A stretch of DNA of 64,000 nt. Source: Methanothermobacter wolfeii. Lineage in GTDB: Archaea > Methanobacteriota > Methanobacteria > Methanobacteriales > Methanothermobacteraceae. The translations under genes and the position numbers were made by a program. The notes beneath the pieces are model-generated. The model searched no databases. It worked only from the letters and a program-made list of their open reading frames with translations, and was not told the origin of the DNA. The stretch spans positions 1,385,775 to 1,449,774 of the forward strand of contig NZ_CP104550.1 of NCBI RefSeq assembly GCF_025397995.1, in the 5' to 3' direction. Numbering within the stretch: the first letter of the stretch is position 1; the number at the start of each line of letters is the position of its first letter. Positions 18,361-27,927 of this stretch are shown here, one piece after another.

Positions 18361-19155
18361 ATGAAGATAGCTGTAACTGGTAAGGGAGGAGTCGGGAAGA
18401 CGACCATTGCAGGTACGCTTGCATGCATATTCTCAGAAGAATTCAGGGTTTTTGCAATAGACGCTGACCCTGATATGAACCTCGCATCGAGTATAGGGAT
18501 AATGGAGGACATAACCCCCATTGCAGAGATGAGGGGGATTATAAAGGAGAGGACTGGTGCAGAGCCTGGTTCCTCCTTCGGTGAGGTTTTCAGGCTCAAC
18601 CCCAGGATAAGCGACCTTCCTGAGTCCCTCTCGGTCACCCACCCCCGGCGCCCCAACCTGAGGGTTATGGTGATGGGTACCGTGGAGCACGGGGGTGATG
18701 GCTGCGTCTGCCCGGCCTCCGTACTCCTTAAGGCCCTCCTGAGGCACCTCATAGTACGGAAGGATGAGATGGTCATCCTTGACATGGAGGCTGGTATAGA
18801 GCATCTTGGCCGTAAAACAGCCGAATCCGTTGACCTGATGCTTGTGGTCGCTGAACCCGGCCTCAGGTCCATTGAAACAGCTTCAAGGATAAAGGGCCTT
18901 GCAGGGGACATCGGGATAGAAAGGATCATGGCCGTCATAAACAAGGTCACCGGTGAGGATGAGGAGGAATTTGTAAGGGAGAAGCTTGAATCTATGGGGA
19001 TACCCGTCCTTGGAACCGTGCCTGCAGATAAAACCGTTATAATGGCTGATATGAACGGCGAACCCCTCAGCAGGTACCCTGAATCAGCTGCATACAGGGC
19101 CATAAGAAAGATCTCAGAAACCATAATATCCATGAAGAACCAGAAGGAATGTTAA
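18361..19155 (+). CDS. cooC: CooC-like nickel-maturation ATPase
   Basis: MinD/ParA-superfamily ATPase of 264 residues. The deviant Walker A motif GKGGVGKTT is at residues 8-16, DADPDMN follows, and the metal-binding Cys-x-Cys (GCVCP, Cys115 and Cys117) matches CooC, which helps insert nickel into carbon monoxide dehydrogenase. The CODH/ACS genes are not in this window. The start at 18361 follows GGTG by five bases; an upstream ATG at 18328 lacks a site. pcc1 begins one base after its stop and serS soon after, so the three genes probably share a transcript. Confidence 0.8.
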   Translation: MKIAVTGKGGVGKTTIAGTLACIFSEEFRVFAIDADPDMNLASSIGIMEDITPIAEMRGIIKERTGAEPGSSFGEVFRLNPRISDLPESLSVTHPRRPNLRVMVMGTVEHGGDGCVCPASVLLKALLRHLIVRKDEMVILDMEAGIEHLGRKTAESVDLMLVVAEPGLRSIETASRIKGLAGDIGIERIMAVINKVTGEDEEEFVREKLESMGIPVLGTVPADKTVIMADMNGEPLSRYPESAAYRAIRKISETIISMKNQKEC

Positions 19156-19156
19156 A

Positions 19157-19375
19157 ATGAATGTGAGGATAACCGTAACCGCAGAGTATGATAACCATGA
19201 GGAAGCAGAAATCGTCATGAAAGCCCTCGAACCGGAAAACGAATCCTACGTGTACTCTGAAATTCAGGGATCAATGGTAAGGTTCCATATGGAGTCGGAT
19301 TCCATTTCAACAGCCCTCAACACTGCAGATGATCTGATATTCTCTGAGATGATAGTTGAAAGTATGATAAGGTGA
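19157..19375 (+). CDS. pcc1: KEOPS complex subunit Pcc1-like protein
   Basis: Small protein of 72 residues with the strand-helix arrangement of Pcc1, the dimerisation subunit of the KEOPS complex that makes the t6A modification of tRNA. The pattern EIVMKALEPENES near residue 19 and ISTALNTADDLIFSE near residue 51 match the family. It sits between the cooC-like gene (one-base gap) and serS (four-base gap), and the tRNA link with serS fits. The assignment of such a short protein is moderately sure. Confidence 0.7.
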   Translation: MNVRITVTAEYDNHEEAEIVMKALEPENESYVYSEIQGSMVRFHMESDSISTALNTADDLIFSEMIVESMIR

Positions 19376-19379
19376 TCGT

Positions 19380-20948
19380 ATGAAATTCAGACTTAAAGGC
19401 ATGATAAAGCTAAGCAGAGAGGTTCCTGAAGCAGAGGAAGACCTTGAAAGGTTCTTTAAAGAGGCTGAAGAGGACATACTGAGAAGGGGGGTTCCAGGGG
19501 GCCAAGAGGAAGAGGCGAGCCATGTGAAATCATGGAAACTTGAAGGGGACCGGATAATCATCGAGATGGAATCAGGGCGGCGTGTCCGTGCACATGAAGG
19601 TCTCCTGAGGCTTAAAAAACCCCTTGGGCAGCTCCTTGGACCCGGATACAGGGCGGGGGTCCGGGGTATGAGTGTGGAGGATTACACCCTTGAGATGGAT
19701 GCGCCAGGGGTCTCTGAAATACCGGGACTCGGGGAGCTCCCCTTCGTGGAGGAGGCCGTGGTGGCTGATGGTAAGATCAGGGTTAAGTTCAGCCCCCTCG
19801 GGGAGTCCGAGCTGCGAAGGCACGTGGTTGACAGGGTCGTGAAGCACGCCCTAAACCTTGTTGAATCATCCGCAGGTGAGGCTGAAGGGACTGAAACCAA
19901 GGACCTGACGGTTAAGGTGACAAAGGCAACACCCGGTGAGGTGGTTGCAAGGAGCAGGGAGATGGAGTTCCTCTTCCATGGTGAACCAACAGAGGAGGCC
20001 GTCCGCCTTGGATGGGTTAAGAAGTTTCCCGGGCGGGGCCAGTGGTTCTACGGCCCCCAGATAACCGCCCTCCACAGGGTCCTTGAGGACATCCTCATCG
20101 AAGGGATTGTGAAGCCCCTGGGATTCGTTGAGTGCCTCTTCCCCAAGCTCATACCCCTTGACGTGATGAACAGGATGAGGTACCTTGAGGGCCTCCCTGA
20201 GGGGATGTACTACTGCTGCGCACCCCGCAGGGACCCCGAGACCTTTGAAAGGTTCAAGAATGAGCTTGTGATAAACCGTGAGGTTCCGATGGAGCTCCTG
20301 AAGAAGGGTATAAAGGACCCCGGCTATGTTATTGCCCCTGCCCAGTGCGAGCCCTTCTACCAGTTCCTCTCACATGAGGTTGTGAGTGCAGAGGACCTCC
20401 CCATAAAGTTCTTTGACAGGAGCGGCTGGACCTACCGCTGGGAGGCGGGGGGTGCCAAGGGACTTGACAGGGTCCATGAGTTCCAGAGGATCGAGCTGGT
20501 GTGGCTGGGCACACCTGGGCAGACCGAGGAGATCCGTGACAGGACCGTGGAGTTGTCCCATGAACTGGCAGATGAACTTGAACTTGAATGGTACACCGAG
20601 GTCGGTGATGACCCCTTCTACCTTGAGGGCAGACGCGTGGAGGAGAGGGGTATAGAGTTCCCTGATGTCCCCAAGTATGAGATGAGGCTCTCCCTGCCGG
20701 GAAGGGATAAGGGTGTTGCGGTTGTATCCGCCAATGTCCATGGAACTCACTTCATAGAGGGCTTTTCAATCAGGGAGGCCCGTAACAGGAAAATATGGAC
20801 CGGGTGTACCGGTATAGGGCTTTCAAGGTGGATATATGGTTTCCTCGCCCAGAAGGGCTTTGACACTGAAAGGTGGCCTGAGGCCGTAAGGAAGAGGATG
20901 GAGAGGGTTGAGGTGCCCAGGATCCTCACATGGCCCCGGGTGGAGTGA
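19380..20948 (+). CDS. serS: Seryl-tRNA synthetase, methanogen (type 2) form
   Basis: Charges tRNA-Ser. The 522-residue protein lacks the long coiled-coil of the bacterial enzyme and instead has the N-terminal domain MKFRLKGMIKLSREV typical of methanogenic SerS. Likely ligands of the active-site zinc are seen in YYCCAPRRD, WEAGG and WTGCTGIGLSRW, and GLSRWIYGF is class II motif 3. It is the last gene of the cooC-pcc1-serS run; the B-box gene follows 39 bases later. Confidence 0.92.
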   Translation: MKFRLKGMIKLSREVPEAEEDLERFFKEAEEDILRRGVPGGQEEEASHVKSWKLEGDRIIIEMESGRRVRAHEGLLRLKKPLGQLLGPGYRAGVRGMSVEDYTLEMDAPGVSEIPGLGELPFVEEAVVADGKIRVKFSPLGESELRRHVVDRVVKHALNLVESSAGEAEGTETKDLTVKVTKATPGEVVARSREMEFLFHGEPTEEAVRLGWVKKFPGRGQWFYGPQITALHRVLEDILIEGIVKPLGFVECLFPKLIPLDVMNRMRYLEGLPEGMYYCCAPRRDPETFERFKNELVINREVPMELLKKGIKDPGYVIAPAQCEPFYQFLSHEVVSAEDLPIKFFDRSGWTYRWEAGGAKGLDRVHEFQRIELVWLGTPGQTEEIRDRTVELSHELADELELEWYTEVGDDPFYLEGRRVEERGIEFPDVPKYEMRLSLPGRDKGVAVVSANVHGTHFIEGFSIREARNRKIWTGCTGIGLSRWIYGFLAQKGFDTERWPEAVRKRMERVEVPRILTWPRVE

Positions 20949-20987
20949 TAGGCAGAGATCATGATTGAACCGTCCAGGTGATTAACC

Positions 20988-21341
20988 TTGAACTGTGACA
21001 AGCACCCGGAACGTGAAGGCATTGCATCATGCATAATATGTGGAAGGATAATGTGTGAGGAGTGCAGGCTGAGGCTTGGTGGTAAGAACTACTGTCAGAG
21101 CTGTGCCGACAGGATATTCCGGGAGAGGAGCGTGGAGGGTCCGGTGGATGAAAGGATGGGGGCCCTTAAGAAGCTCCTCATAACCTTCATCCTGATCATC
21201 GCCTTTCTCGTCTGCCTGTTCTATATCCTGTACCTGGTCTACCTTGCACCCTACTATGGAAGCCTTCAGAATGTAATCAGCATACTAATGGAGGACCCCC
21301 AGAGGATAATAAGGTTCCTCTCATGGAGGATCGGCTTCTGA
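20988..21341 (+). CDS. B-box zinc-finger membrane protein
   Basis: Protein of 117 residues. The first 40 residues form a B-box-type zinc site (CDKHPEREGIASCIICGR, then CEECRLRLGG and CQSCADR), and one long transmembrane helix follows (KLLITFILIIAFLVCLFYIL). Such proteins are often found near rhomboid or trafficking functions, but nothing here tells its role. The start is a TTG at 20988 preceded by AGGTG. It converges on the broken histidine kinase gene. Confidence 0.65.
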   Translation: MNCDKHPEREGIASCIICGRIMCEECRLRLGGKNYCQSCADRIFRERSVEGPVDERMGALKKLLITFILIIAFLVCLFYILYLVYLAPYYGSLQNVISILMEDPQRIIRFLSWRIGF

Positions 21342-21376
21342 CACCGGTTACCTGCTGCATATAGGGTTCCAGGAAC

Positions 21377-22563
21377 CTAAAGCCTCTCAGCATACCTGAG
21401 TTCGGTGAACTCAACCCTGAAGGCTGTTCCATCACCGGATTCATAGCTGACCCTCCGTTCAGCTGGGCTGCAAGGTTCCTTACAAGTTCCATTCCAAGGC
21501 CCCCTGATTCCTCAATACTGAAGTCATCAGGGAGCCCGGGGCCGTTGTCAGTGACAGAGCGTATGAAGCCATCATCCTTCTCTTCAAGGGAGACGGTTAT
21601 CTCTCCTCCTTCAGGGAGGTGCCTGATGCTGTTGGATACAAGTTCATCCATATGATTCCAAGGGGAATCGCGGTCTCAATGTTAAGTGCAAGTTCAGGGA
21701 CATCAACCATGATCCCTGCATCTGAACGGTAAAGGTCCTTGAGGTATGATGTAAGCCTGAGGGTGTAGTCCCTGAAATCCACGACATCAACATCCCCCCT
21801 TGAGAGCAGTATCTCATGTATGATTGCAATGGACTTTATCCTCCTCTGAAGGCTCCTCATAGCTTCAGCTGCTTCTTTATCACTCAGCCTGTATGACTGG
21901 AGGTTTATAAGGCTTAATATCAGCTGGAGGCTGTTTTTAACCCTGTGGTGGAGTTCGGCGAGCAGTGCCCTGTTCCTCTCAAGGGACTCCCTGGCAGCCT
22001 CCTCAGACCTTTTTATATCTGTTACGTCCTCAAATATCCCTAGGAATCCCCCTCTGATCTTCTGAAATCTTACACGGATCCACCTACTATCCCTCCTTAT
22101 AAGGGATTCCCTTCCAGGTTCCGGGAGGAGCCCTCCATCCAGTTCACCGGGGACTTTACTTATAACAGGTCCATTGAAGATCTCCTCCATGAGGGGGTTG
22201 GATTCAACTATCACCCAGTTTTCATCAAAAAGGGCAAGGCCTACAGAGAGTTCCATGAAGAGGGTTCTGAACTTCTCTTCACTGGCCCTCAGGGAGTCCT
22301 CCCTCTCCATGAGAGAGACCAGATACGTCCTGAGGAGTGCGTAGAGAAGGAGTGAGGTTAAGATTATGAACATGGATCCCTTGAGAACCGAGAGTTCAAA
22401 AATAAGTGAGACGTTACCGTTCAAGTATGCTTTGTAGTCAGATACAAGGATCCATACCATGCTGAAAATAGCATAGAAAGCAGCTATTATGAAGGCCGCT
22501 ATCCCTGGGCCCAGCCGCCGGGGGTCTGGAAATCTTCTATAGGGGGTTTCCCCCTCTCTTCAT
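21377..22563 (-). pseudogene. Sensor histidine kinase broken by frameshifts
   Basis: The gene encoded a membrane-anchored kinase: two N-terminal helices, a PAS domain (KFRTLFMELSVGLALFDENW), a HisKA_2 box (LHHRVKNSLQLILSLINLQ) and an HATPase domain (DELVSNSIRH, DNGPGLP, GLGMELVRNLAAQL). The frame breaks near 21650 within PLGII/DELVSN and near 21453 in a G-run after QLNGG; the expected ending VSYESGDGTAFRVEFTEL is found in the next frame, stopping at 21377. A third shift in a G-run near 22552 separates the likely start ATG (22563, about 20 bases after a TATA element) from the rest. All are one-base events. It is either a real pseudogene or the result of sequencing errors in G-runs. Confidence 0.8.
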
Positions 22564-22636
22564 GTGTTAGTGTATGTAATGGAAAATATAATAAATTTCC
22601 CTCCCTGCGGAAACTTCACAGGAGGGGTGGTGTGGG

Positions 22637-22650
22637 GAGGATCACTCCTC
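22637..22650 (-). terminator. Hairpin with the FKBP stop codon in its loop
   Basis: On the minus strand GAGGA-GTGA-TCCTC is a perfect 5-base-pair stem with the TGA stop codon in its loop. It is shorter than the other hairpins of this kind in the window. Confidence 0.4.
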
Positions 22651-23376
22651 TGCTTCCTCCTCAGTGACTTCCTCATCCTTTTTCTCAAAGACATCTGCAA
22701 ATTCAACCCTTTTAATGCCCTCCATGTTCTGCCAGATGTCCCTTGATATCCTGAACCTTGCAAGGGTCACGTCCATGTATGGCCTGTTATCGAACTTGGT
22801 CATCTCATCCATGTAGATGGTCACCGTACCATCCTCTATCCTGACCTCTGTCTTGTCGATGTCCATGTTCTGTGAAGGGTAGTGGAGCTGGATCATGCTC
22901 TTAACCTTCTCGGTATCATCGGTGATGATCTCGGCCACCCTAACATCATATTCAAGGGTTTTGCCTGCAAGTTCATGGTTGAAGTCAACCCTGACACGGC
23001 CGCCTGAAACATTGAGGACCCTTCCCTCATGGCCCTCGATTGTGAGCACCATTCCAGGGTATGGTTTTATTCCCTGCTTCTTGAACTCCCTCATGGGTAT
23101 GAGCTGGACGAGTTTAGGGTCCCTCTTACCGAAGGCGTTCTCTGGTTCGATTTCAATGTGCTTTTCCTCGCCTTCCTCCATACCCGTTACTGCCTCATCA
23201 AGGCCCTTTATGAGGTGGCCGCCGCCTACAACGATTGGTATTGGGCCGAATGTTTTCTTTATCTGAAGACCTGCATCCTTTGCAACCTCTTCGCTGGTTG
23301 TGTCAAAGACCTCGCCGGTCTCCTTGATCTTTCCTGTAAATTCAAGTTTTATAAAGTCTCCTTTATTCACTGCCAT
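22642..23376 (-). CDS. FKBP-type peptidyl-prolyl isomerase, long archaeal form
   Basis: Cytoplasmic proline isomerase and chaperone of 244 residues. The FKBP fold runs through [22 protein letters not shown] and [18 protein letters not shown], interrupted by an insert-in-flap domain ([16 protein letters not shown]). A C-terminal extension of about 90 residues ends in a very acidic tail ([13 protein letters not shown]). The start follows AGGAGG. It overlaps the end of the upstream nucleotidyltransferase gene by 10 bases, so the two are coupled. A short hairpin holds its stop codon. Confidence 0.9.
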   Translation of the reverse strand: MAVNKGDFIKLEFTGKIKETGEVFDTTSEEVAKDAGLQIKKTFGPIPIVVGGGHLIKGLDEAVTGMEEGEEKHIEIEPENAFGKRDPKLVQLIPMREFKKQGIKPYPGMVLTIEGHEGRVLNVSGGRVRVDFNHELAGKTLEYDVRVAEIITDDTEKVKSMIQLHYPSQNMDIDKTEVRIEDGTVTIYMDEMTKFDNRPYMDVTLARFRISRDIWQNMEGIKRVEFADVFEKKDEEVTEEEAEE

Positions 23377-24467
23377 ATCTCTAGCCTCCTGTGTGGTATT
23401 CTATCTTTAAATTCTTTAAGGACCTGTTTATCCTTAAATCCAAGAATTCGAATTACGGATGGATAATTTTCTATATATTTATGGATCAGCCCCTTATGAA
23501 CCTTTGCCTCAAGGACCGATAGTATGCGCTGTCTGTGGTGCCGGCTGAATGATCCGGGTATTGCTGCCTCCACCTCTTTGATGCTGCTGTAGGGCCTTCT
23601 CCTTAGAATGGCTAATGCGGTTACCTCATCAAAGAGGTTGAGGTCCATGAGTTCATCCCGGGGGAGTGTTTCTGCGTTCCTGATTATCCTGTCCTCAAGG
23701 CGTATTTCATGCATAGGCGCCCTTCCCTCCCTTATCTCACCTTCAAGGACGCTGAGTGTCTCTGGGGGTAGCATGTGGGATACCGATTCAAGCTCGTCCC
23801 TCGCTGCAGCCCTCCTTATCCGTGTCCCGCTGACCCCCCCGATTCTCTCAATGAATATGAACCTGCCGGTGAAGTCAAAGCCAACCTTACCAAGGGCCCG
23901 TGCAAGTGAAACTATAACATAGTTGTCCTCCTCAAGGGGTCCCTCAAGGACCGTTTCGCCCTCATCAAGGTCCACGATCCTGTATGGTCTTGGGACGACC
24001 CTGTGGCCGTGGCTTATTCTCCTGAGGACCTCTTTAAAGCCAGGGACCTGCCTATAACCCCTGGGTATCCTGTCGGCATCAAGGGCCCTGAACATCCCTG
24101 CAAGGCAGAGGGAGTACTGCCCTGACCCCATAACACCCATGGGGGGTCCCTCAACAGCTATATCTGCACCGGCGCGTATGGCTATCTCTGCCCTCGCCTC
24201 CCGGCTCATTATGTAGGGTACTCCCCTCCCACTGCGCTCGAGGGGTCCTGGTATGATGGCGACGAAGAGGGCTCCGGGGAACCGTTTCCTTGCCTCCATC
24301 ATGCAGTGCCTGTGGCCTTTATGGAAGGGGGAGTACTCTGTGAAGTCAGCCATTATCATGGGTTCAGGGGAGTGGTCCCCGTACTCGGGCCTCAGATGCG
24401 CATCACGCCTGATTATTTCAAGGTCCCTCTCAATGATGCTCTCAAGGAATGAAGGTTCAGGGGGCAT
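23367..24467 (-). CDS. HIGH-type nucleotidyltransferase, TmcAL/YlbM-like
   Basis: Protein of 366 residues with a nucleotidyltransferase fold: [15 protein letters not shown] near residue 43 is the HxGH motif in a context very close to bacterial TmcAL, the ATP-dependent tRNA-Met cytidine acetate ligase, and GVSGTRIRR near residue 214 is the second nucleotide-binding motif. The C-terminal third is helical and basic, suited to RNA binding. I cannot say whether the archaeal protein has the same substrate. It is coupled to the FKBP gene. No ribosome binding site is evident before the ATG. Confidence 0.6.
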   Translation of the reverse strand: MPPEPSFLESIIERDLEIIRRDAHLRPEYGDHSPEPMIMADFTEYSPFHKGHRHCMMEARKRFPGALFVAIIPGPLERSGRGVPYIMSREARAEIAIRAGADIAVEGPPMGVMGSGQYSLCLAGMFRALDADRIPRGYRQVPGFKEVLRRISHGHRVVPRPYRIVDLDEGETVLEGPLEEDNYVIVSLARALGKVGFDFTGRFIFIERIGGVSGTRIRRAAARDELESVSHMLPPETLSVLEGEIREGRAPMHEIRLEDRIIRNAETLPRDELMDLNLFDEVTALAILRRRPYSSIKEVEAAIPGSFSRHHRQRILSVLEAKVHKGLIHKYIENYPSVIRILGFKDKQVLKEFKDRIPHRRLEIWQ

Positions 24468-24589
24468 GTTAATTAATAGGGGTTAGCACCAGATAAATAT
24501 GTAGAGCATCACCACGGTGAATGCTGTGGTGGGGGATCAGCATTCTGTGAGTGTAACAGTGGATGTGAGATTCAGAGCGGGTGTGATGA

Positions 24590-25864
24590 ATGTTTGACCT
24601 TTTACTCGAGAACTGCAGGATCGAAAGGGACCTCATTGTGAATATTGGTGTTGATGATGGAAGGATAGCCAGGATATCCCATGAAAAGCTCAGGGCCTCG
24701 GAGAGGATTGACCTTAAGGGCTATTTCGTCCTCCCAGGACTTATAGATGCCCATGTGCACTTCAGGGACCCCGGGCTTGAGTACAAGGAGGACTTCAGGA
24801 CAGGATCCATGGCAGCCGCCCATGGCGGTTTTTCAACGGTCATTGACATGCCAAACACCATACCCCCCACAGATAATGCCAGGGAATTCAGGAGAAAGAT
24901 AAGGATAGGTGAAGGTAAGAGCATCGTCGACTTTGGACTGCATGCAGGTTACTCCGATCCATCAGAAATCGAGGAGGTGCTTGAATTAAAACCCGCATCC
25001 TTCAAGGTCTTCATGGATCTTGCAGAGATACCCATGGTTGACGCCCTCTTCAGGAGGCTCAGGGAGCTGTCATCAGGGGTGCCTGTGACGGTCCACTGTG
25101 AGAACAGGGAGGTTATAGGGCGCTCCATGGAGAAGCTCAAGGGGCGGGATGACCCCTTCGCCTATTCACTTGCAAGGCCCCCCCTTGCAGAGGAGGTCTC
25201 CGTTGCCGAGGTCCTGGCGCTTGCACTGCACCATGGACACCCGGTCCATGTGTGCCACCTAAGCACTCGGAAGGCCCTTGAACTCATCGAACCCTTCAGG
25301 GATTATGTTACATGCGAGGTCACACCCCACCACCTCCTCCTGGACTCAGGGTCCCTTGAAGGGTTCGGTACACTTGCAAAGACAAACCCGCCCCTGAGGG
25401 CGAGGGGTGAGGGACTTTCACCTGAAGATCTTGGGAGGATCAACATCATCGGAACCGACCATGCCCCACACACCCTCAAGGAGAAGGAGCGTGGTGTGTG
25501 GGATGCTCCGCCAGGGATACCTAACCTTGAGGTTGTGCTCAGACTCCTCCTCACCCTGGTATCCATGGGGAGGGTGAATCTCGAGACCGTCAGGAGGATG
25601 CTTGCCGAGGAACCTGCAAGGATCTTTGGTTTGAGGTCCAAGGGCCATATAAGGGAGGGTATGGATGCCGACTTTACCGTTGTTGATCTGAAGGCCGCCG
25701 GAACCATAAGGGCTGATGAATTCTACAGTAAAGCCCACTACACACCCTTTGAGGGCTTCAAATATACCGGTGAGGCTGTGATGACCATTGTAAGGGGGCA
25801 GGTTGTTATGGAGGATGGTGAGGTCCTTGAGGGTGATGGCAGGTACGTGGCCAGCGAACATTGA
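24590..25864 (+). CDS. pyrC: Dihydroorotase
   Basis: Zinc amidohydrolase of pyrimidine synthesis. The 424-residue protein has the metal motif DAHVHFRDPGLEYKED near residue 53, PASFKVFMD with Lys after the middle, HCEN and HVCHLS histidines, and GTDHAPH near residue 290 for the catalytic Asp. This is the large, type I form. It starts at the ATG at 24590 and is monocistronic, followed by the cooT-like gene. Confidence 0.92.
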   Translation: MFDLLLENCRIERDLIVNIGVDDGRIARISHEKLRASERIDLKGYFVLPGLIDAHVHFRDPGLEYKEDFRTGSMAAAHGGFSTVIDMPNTIPPTDNAREFRRKIRIGEGKSIVDFGLHAGYSDPSEIEEVLELKPASFKVFMDLAEIPMVDALFRRLRELSSGVPVTVHCENREVIGRSMEKLKGRDDPFAYSLARPPLAEEVSVAEVLALALHHGHPVHVCHLSTRKALELIEPFRDYVTCEVTPHHLLLDSGSLEGFGTLAKTNPPLRARGEGLSPEDLGRINIIGTDHAPHTLKEKERGVWDAPPGIPNLEVVLRLLLTLVSMGRVNLETVRRMLAEEPARIFGLRSKGHIREGMDADFTVVDLKAAGTIRADEFYSKAHYTPFEGFKYTGEAVMTIVRGQVVMEDGEVLEGDGRYVASEH

Positions 25865-25890
25865 AAAGAACATGATTAATAATGAAAAAA

Positions 25891-25898
25891 TTTATATT
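25891..25898 (+). promoter_or_regulatory. TATA promoter of the cooT-like gene
   Basis: GAAAAAATTTATATTCC fits the archaeal BRE/TATA consensus. A start of transcription about 25 bases downstream would leave a leader of roughly 25 bases containing the GGTG ribosome binding site. Confidence 0.65.
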
Positions 25899-25947
25899 CC
25901 ATAAAAACATATCCCTGAATCCAGTGAAAACCGGACGGTGAAAAAGT

Positions 25948-26127
25948 ATGTGTGAATCAAACCTGTACTCTGAGGATGGTGAACTCCTCATGGAGGACGT
26001 TATACTCATCGAGGTCCTTGATGATGGCATAAAGGCAACTGACATCCTTAACACATCAAGGGAATTCAGGGGATCACTCACAAGGCTCGACCTTGACAAG
26101 CACAGGATATACATCAGGCTGCAGTAA
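25948..26127 (+). CDS. cooT: CooT-like nickel-binding protein
   Basis: Protein of 59 residues beginning MCESNLYSEDGELLMEDV, with the later segment IEVLDDGIKATDIL and the ending LDLDKHRIYIRLQ. This matches the small CooT family, whose Cys2 binds nickel in the carbon monoxide dehydrogenase system of Rhodospirillum; Cys2 is present here. GGTG lies seven bases before the ATG and a good TATA box lies further up. It converges on mrtA, whose product carries nickel in coenzyme F430. The last coding bases recur 48 bases downstream in the spacer. Confidence 0.8.
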   Translation: MCESNLYSEDGELLMEDVILIEVLDDGIKATDILNTSREFRGSLTRLDLDKHRIYIRLQ

Positions 26128-26162
26128 AAACAGCTCAACCCTGAAAAACACAGGATGTACAT
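26101..26162 (+). repeat. Direct repeat of the cooT 3' end
   Basis: CACAGGATATACAT at 26101-26114 recurs with one change at 26149-26162, 22 bases past the cooT stop codon. Confidence 0.65.
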
Positions 26163-26239
26163 TCCATTACCTATTCCAGACGAATATTATTTTTCATGTG
26201 CAGAAAAAAAACGGTGCTCCTACCGGGATAGCCATTTCT

Positions 26240-26275
26240 AAAAAAATAAGGTTTTGCTGGAATTATTTTCCAGCA
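26240..26275 (-). terminator. mrtA terminator hairpin containing the stop codon
   Basis: On the minus strand TGCTGGAA-AATAA-TTCCAGCA is a perfect 8-base-pair stem whose loop is the TAA stop codon of mrtA plus two bases. A run of seven T residues follows at 26246-26240. It is a strong terminator candidate for the mrt operon. Confidence 0.75.
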
Positions 26276-27927
26276 GGTATGATGAGGTCCCTTTCTCCTT
26301 CTGGGATGAACTCCCTGAGGGCTCCCTTTGCAATTGACTTCCTTGGTGATGTGAAGTCGAAGGAGAGGTCCTTATCTGCAAAGGCCACCTTTATGAGTGG
26401 GTTGGTACAGAAGGCGTCTCCCCTTGCAGCGTGTGGAGCCTGGGCTATACCGGCGTACTCTGGCTGGTGACCCACGTTCATGGCGTAGTTTGGATAGTTA
26501 GGTCCACGCAGTTCGTGGATAAGTCCCTCGTCGCTTCTGATTGAGAGGGAGTTGGATGCACCGCACTGGTCTTGCAGGTCGTAACCGTAGAATCCGAGCC
26601 TGCTGTGGGCTTCCTTGTGGAGTATCTGGCTGAGGTACCATCCGTTGACACCTGCATTGGAGTTTCCTGTTGCAAAGGCTGTTGAACACCCTGCTGCTGC
26701 AGCTGCAACGGCTGCCCTCTGGGATCCTCCGAAGTGGTCCTCAAGGAGGGTTGGGTACTCCTCGTACTGTTCAAGGCTGTAAAGTGTGACCTCTGTGGAT
26801 ATGTCACGCACAACATCCATTGTTGGTTCTGATCCGCAGATTCCAAACTTGTCCTCAACGTACTCCATACCGTAGTAGAGGAAGTCGTCAAGGATGTCGT
26901 CGGTGTAGGCTGCTGTTGCGTACTGTGTGAAACCAACACCACCTGACATGTATGATCCAAGCCATACCTGGTCGTAGAGTGCTGCTGCACCGGCTATGAC
27001 TTCAAGTGAGACGTTTGCAGGGTCGTCTGAAACCCTTGAAGCCTGGACGATGTCAGCGAAGGTACCGAAGGCAACACCACCAGGTTCGTTCGGTCCCCTT
27101 GCCCTTCTTGCAGGCATTATTGTACCCATCTCAATAACGTCAGCGTGTTTTGCGGCGAATGAGAAGTCTGCGATTGCTGCTTCCCCTGCGCATAGCTTGT
27201 ATGCTGAGATGAAACTCATACCGATCTGCATTGCAGACCATCGGGATACTGTACCACCGTCACATGCCCTCACGACGATTGTGGGAACCCTGTTAACCTG
27301 GTATGTCCTGTTACCTATGTAGCTCTTGAGCTGTTCTGCCTGTTCTTCAGGGAACTCCTTGTTTATGTCTATGAGTATCCTCTTGTCGAGTTCATCTGCA
27401 AGGTTGTCGTCACCTGTGAATACCTTGGCGTAACAGTCCTCGACGATTCCAGGGTGGACCTCCACCATGTGCTCCTGGACAACAGCACCACCAGGGAGGG
27501 CGTGGTTGATTACCTCCATGTACTCGTTGATTGTTTCGGGTGTCACCTCCACACCGAGCCTCTTCTCAAGGACCGCGTGGGCTGTGTCCATACCAACGAT
27601 GACGGTCCTCTTTATGTCGTCCACCATCTGCTGGATGGCGGCGTTGTTGACGAAGTGGAGGTCGTCACCTTCAACGTAGGCGTCTGTGCCTGAGACCCTG
27701 TAAGCCATGAGCTTCCTCTGACCCAGAGGCACGCCTATGTCAGGGTTGTAGAAGGGTATTCCGCCCCTCTTTTCAGCAGCCTTTTTGGCGTATTCTGTGA
27801 ACTCCCTCTTACGTTCAGACTGTTCCCATCCTCCGAAGCAGTAGAAGTTTGTGGATTTCTCTTCAGGGTCTTCTCCCTCAAACTTCTTCTTAAGAGCCTT
27901 AAGGAATAGTTTCTTTTCGTTATCCAT
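26263..27927 (-). CDS. mrtA: Methyl-coenzyme M reductase II, alpha subunit
   Basis: Large subunit of the isoenzyme that releases methane, made mainly when H2 is plentiful. The 554-residue protein shares all landmarks of Mcr[12 protein letters not shown] (methylated His region), [11 protein letters not shown] (methyl-Arg region), FGGSQRAAV (methyl-Gln region) and [11 protein letters not shown] (thioglycine and methyl-Cys region). Whether each residue is modified in this isoenzyme cannot be seen. The ATG overlaps the mrtG stop and follows AGGTG. The stop codon lies in the loop of a terminator hairpin. Confidence 0.97.
   Translation of the reverse strand: MDNEKKLFLKALKKKFEGEDPEEKSTNFYCFGGWEQSERKREFTEYAKKAAEKRGGIPFYNPDIGVPLGQRKLMAYRVSGTDAYVEGDDLHFVNNAAIQQMVDDIKRTVIVGMDTAHAVLEKRLGVEVTPETINEYMEVINHALPGGAVVQEHMVEVHPGIVEDCYAKVFTGDDNLADELDKRILIDINKEFPEEQAEQLKSYIGNRTYQVNRVPTIVVRACDGGTVSRWSAMQIGMSFISAYKLCAGEAAIADFSFAAKHADVIEMGTIMPARRARGPNEPGGVAFGTFADIVQASRVSDDPANVSLEVIAGAAALYDQVWLGSYMSGGVGFTQYATAAYTDDILDDFLYYGMEYVEDKFGICGSEPTMDVVRDISTEVTLYSLEQYEEYPTLLEDHFGGSQRAAVAAAAAGCSTAFATGNSNAGVNGWYLSQILHKEAHSRLGFYGYDLQDQCGASNSLSIRSDEGLIHELRGPNYPNYAMNVGHQPEYAGIAQAPHAARGDAFCTNPLIKVAFADKDLSFDFTSPRKSIAKGALREFIPEGERDLIIPAGK

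Noticed and set aside
18348-19133. Open frame of 261 codons antisense to the cooC-like gene
   Set aside because: Serine-rich shadow; the plus strand carries the P-loop and the Cys-x-Cys motif.
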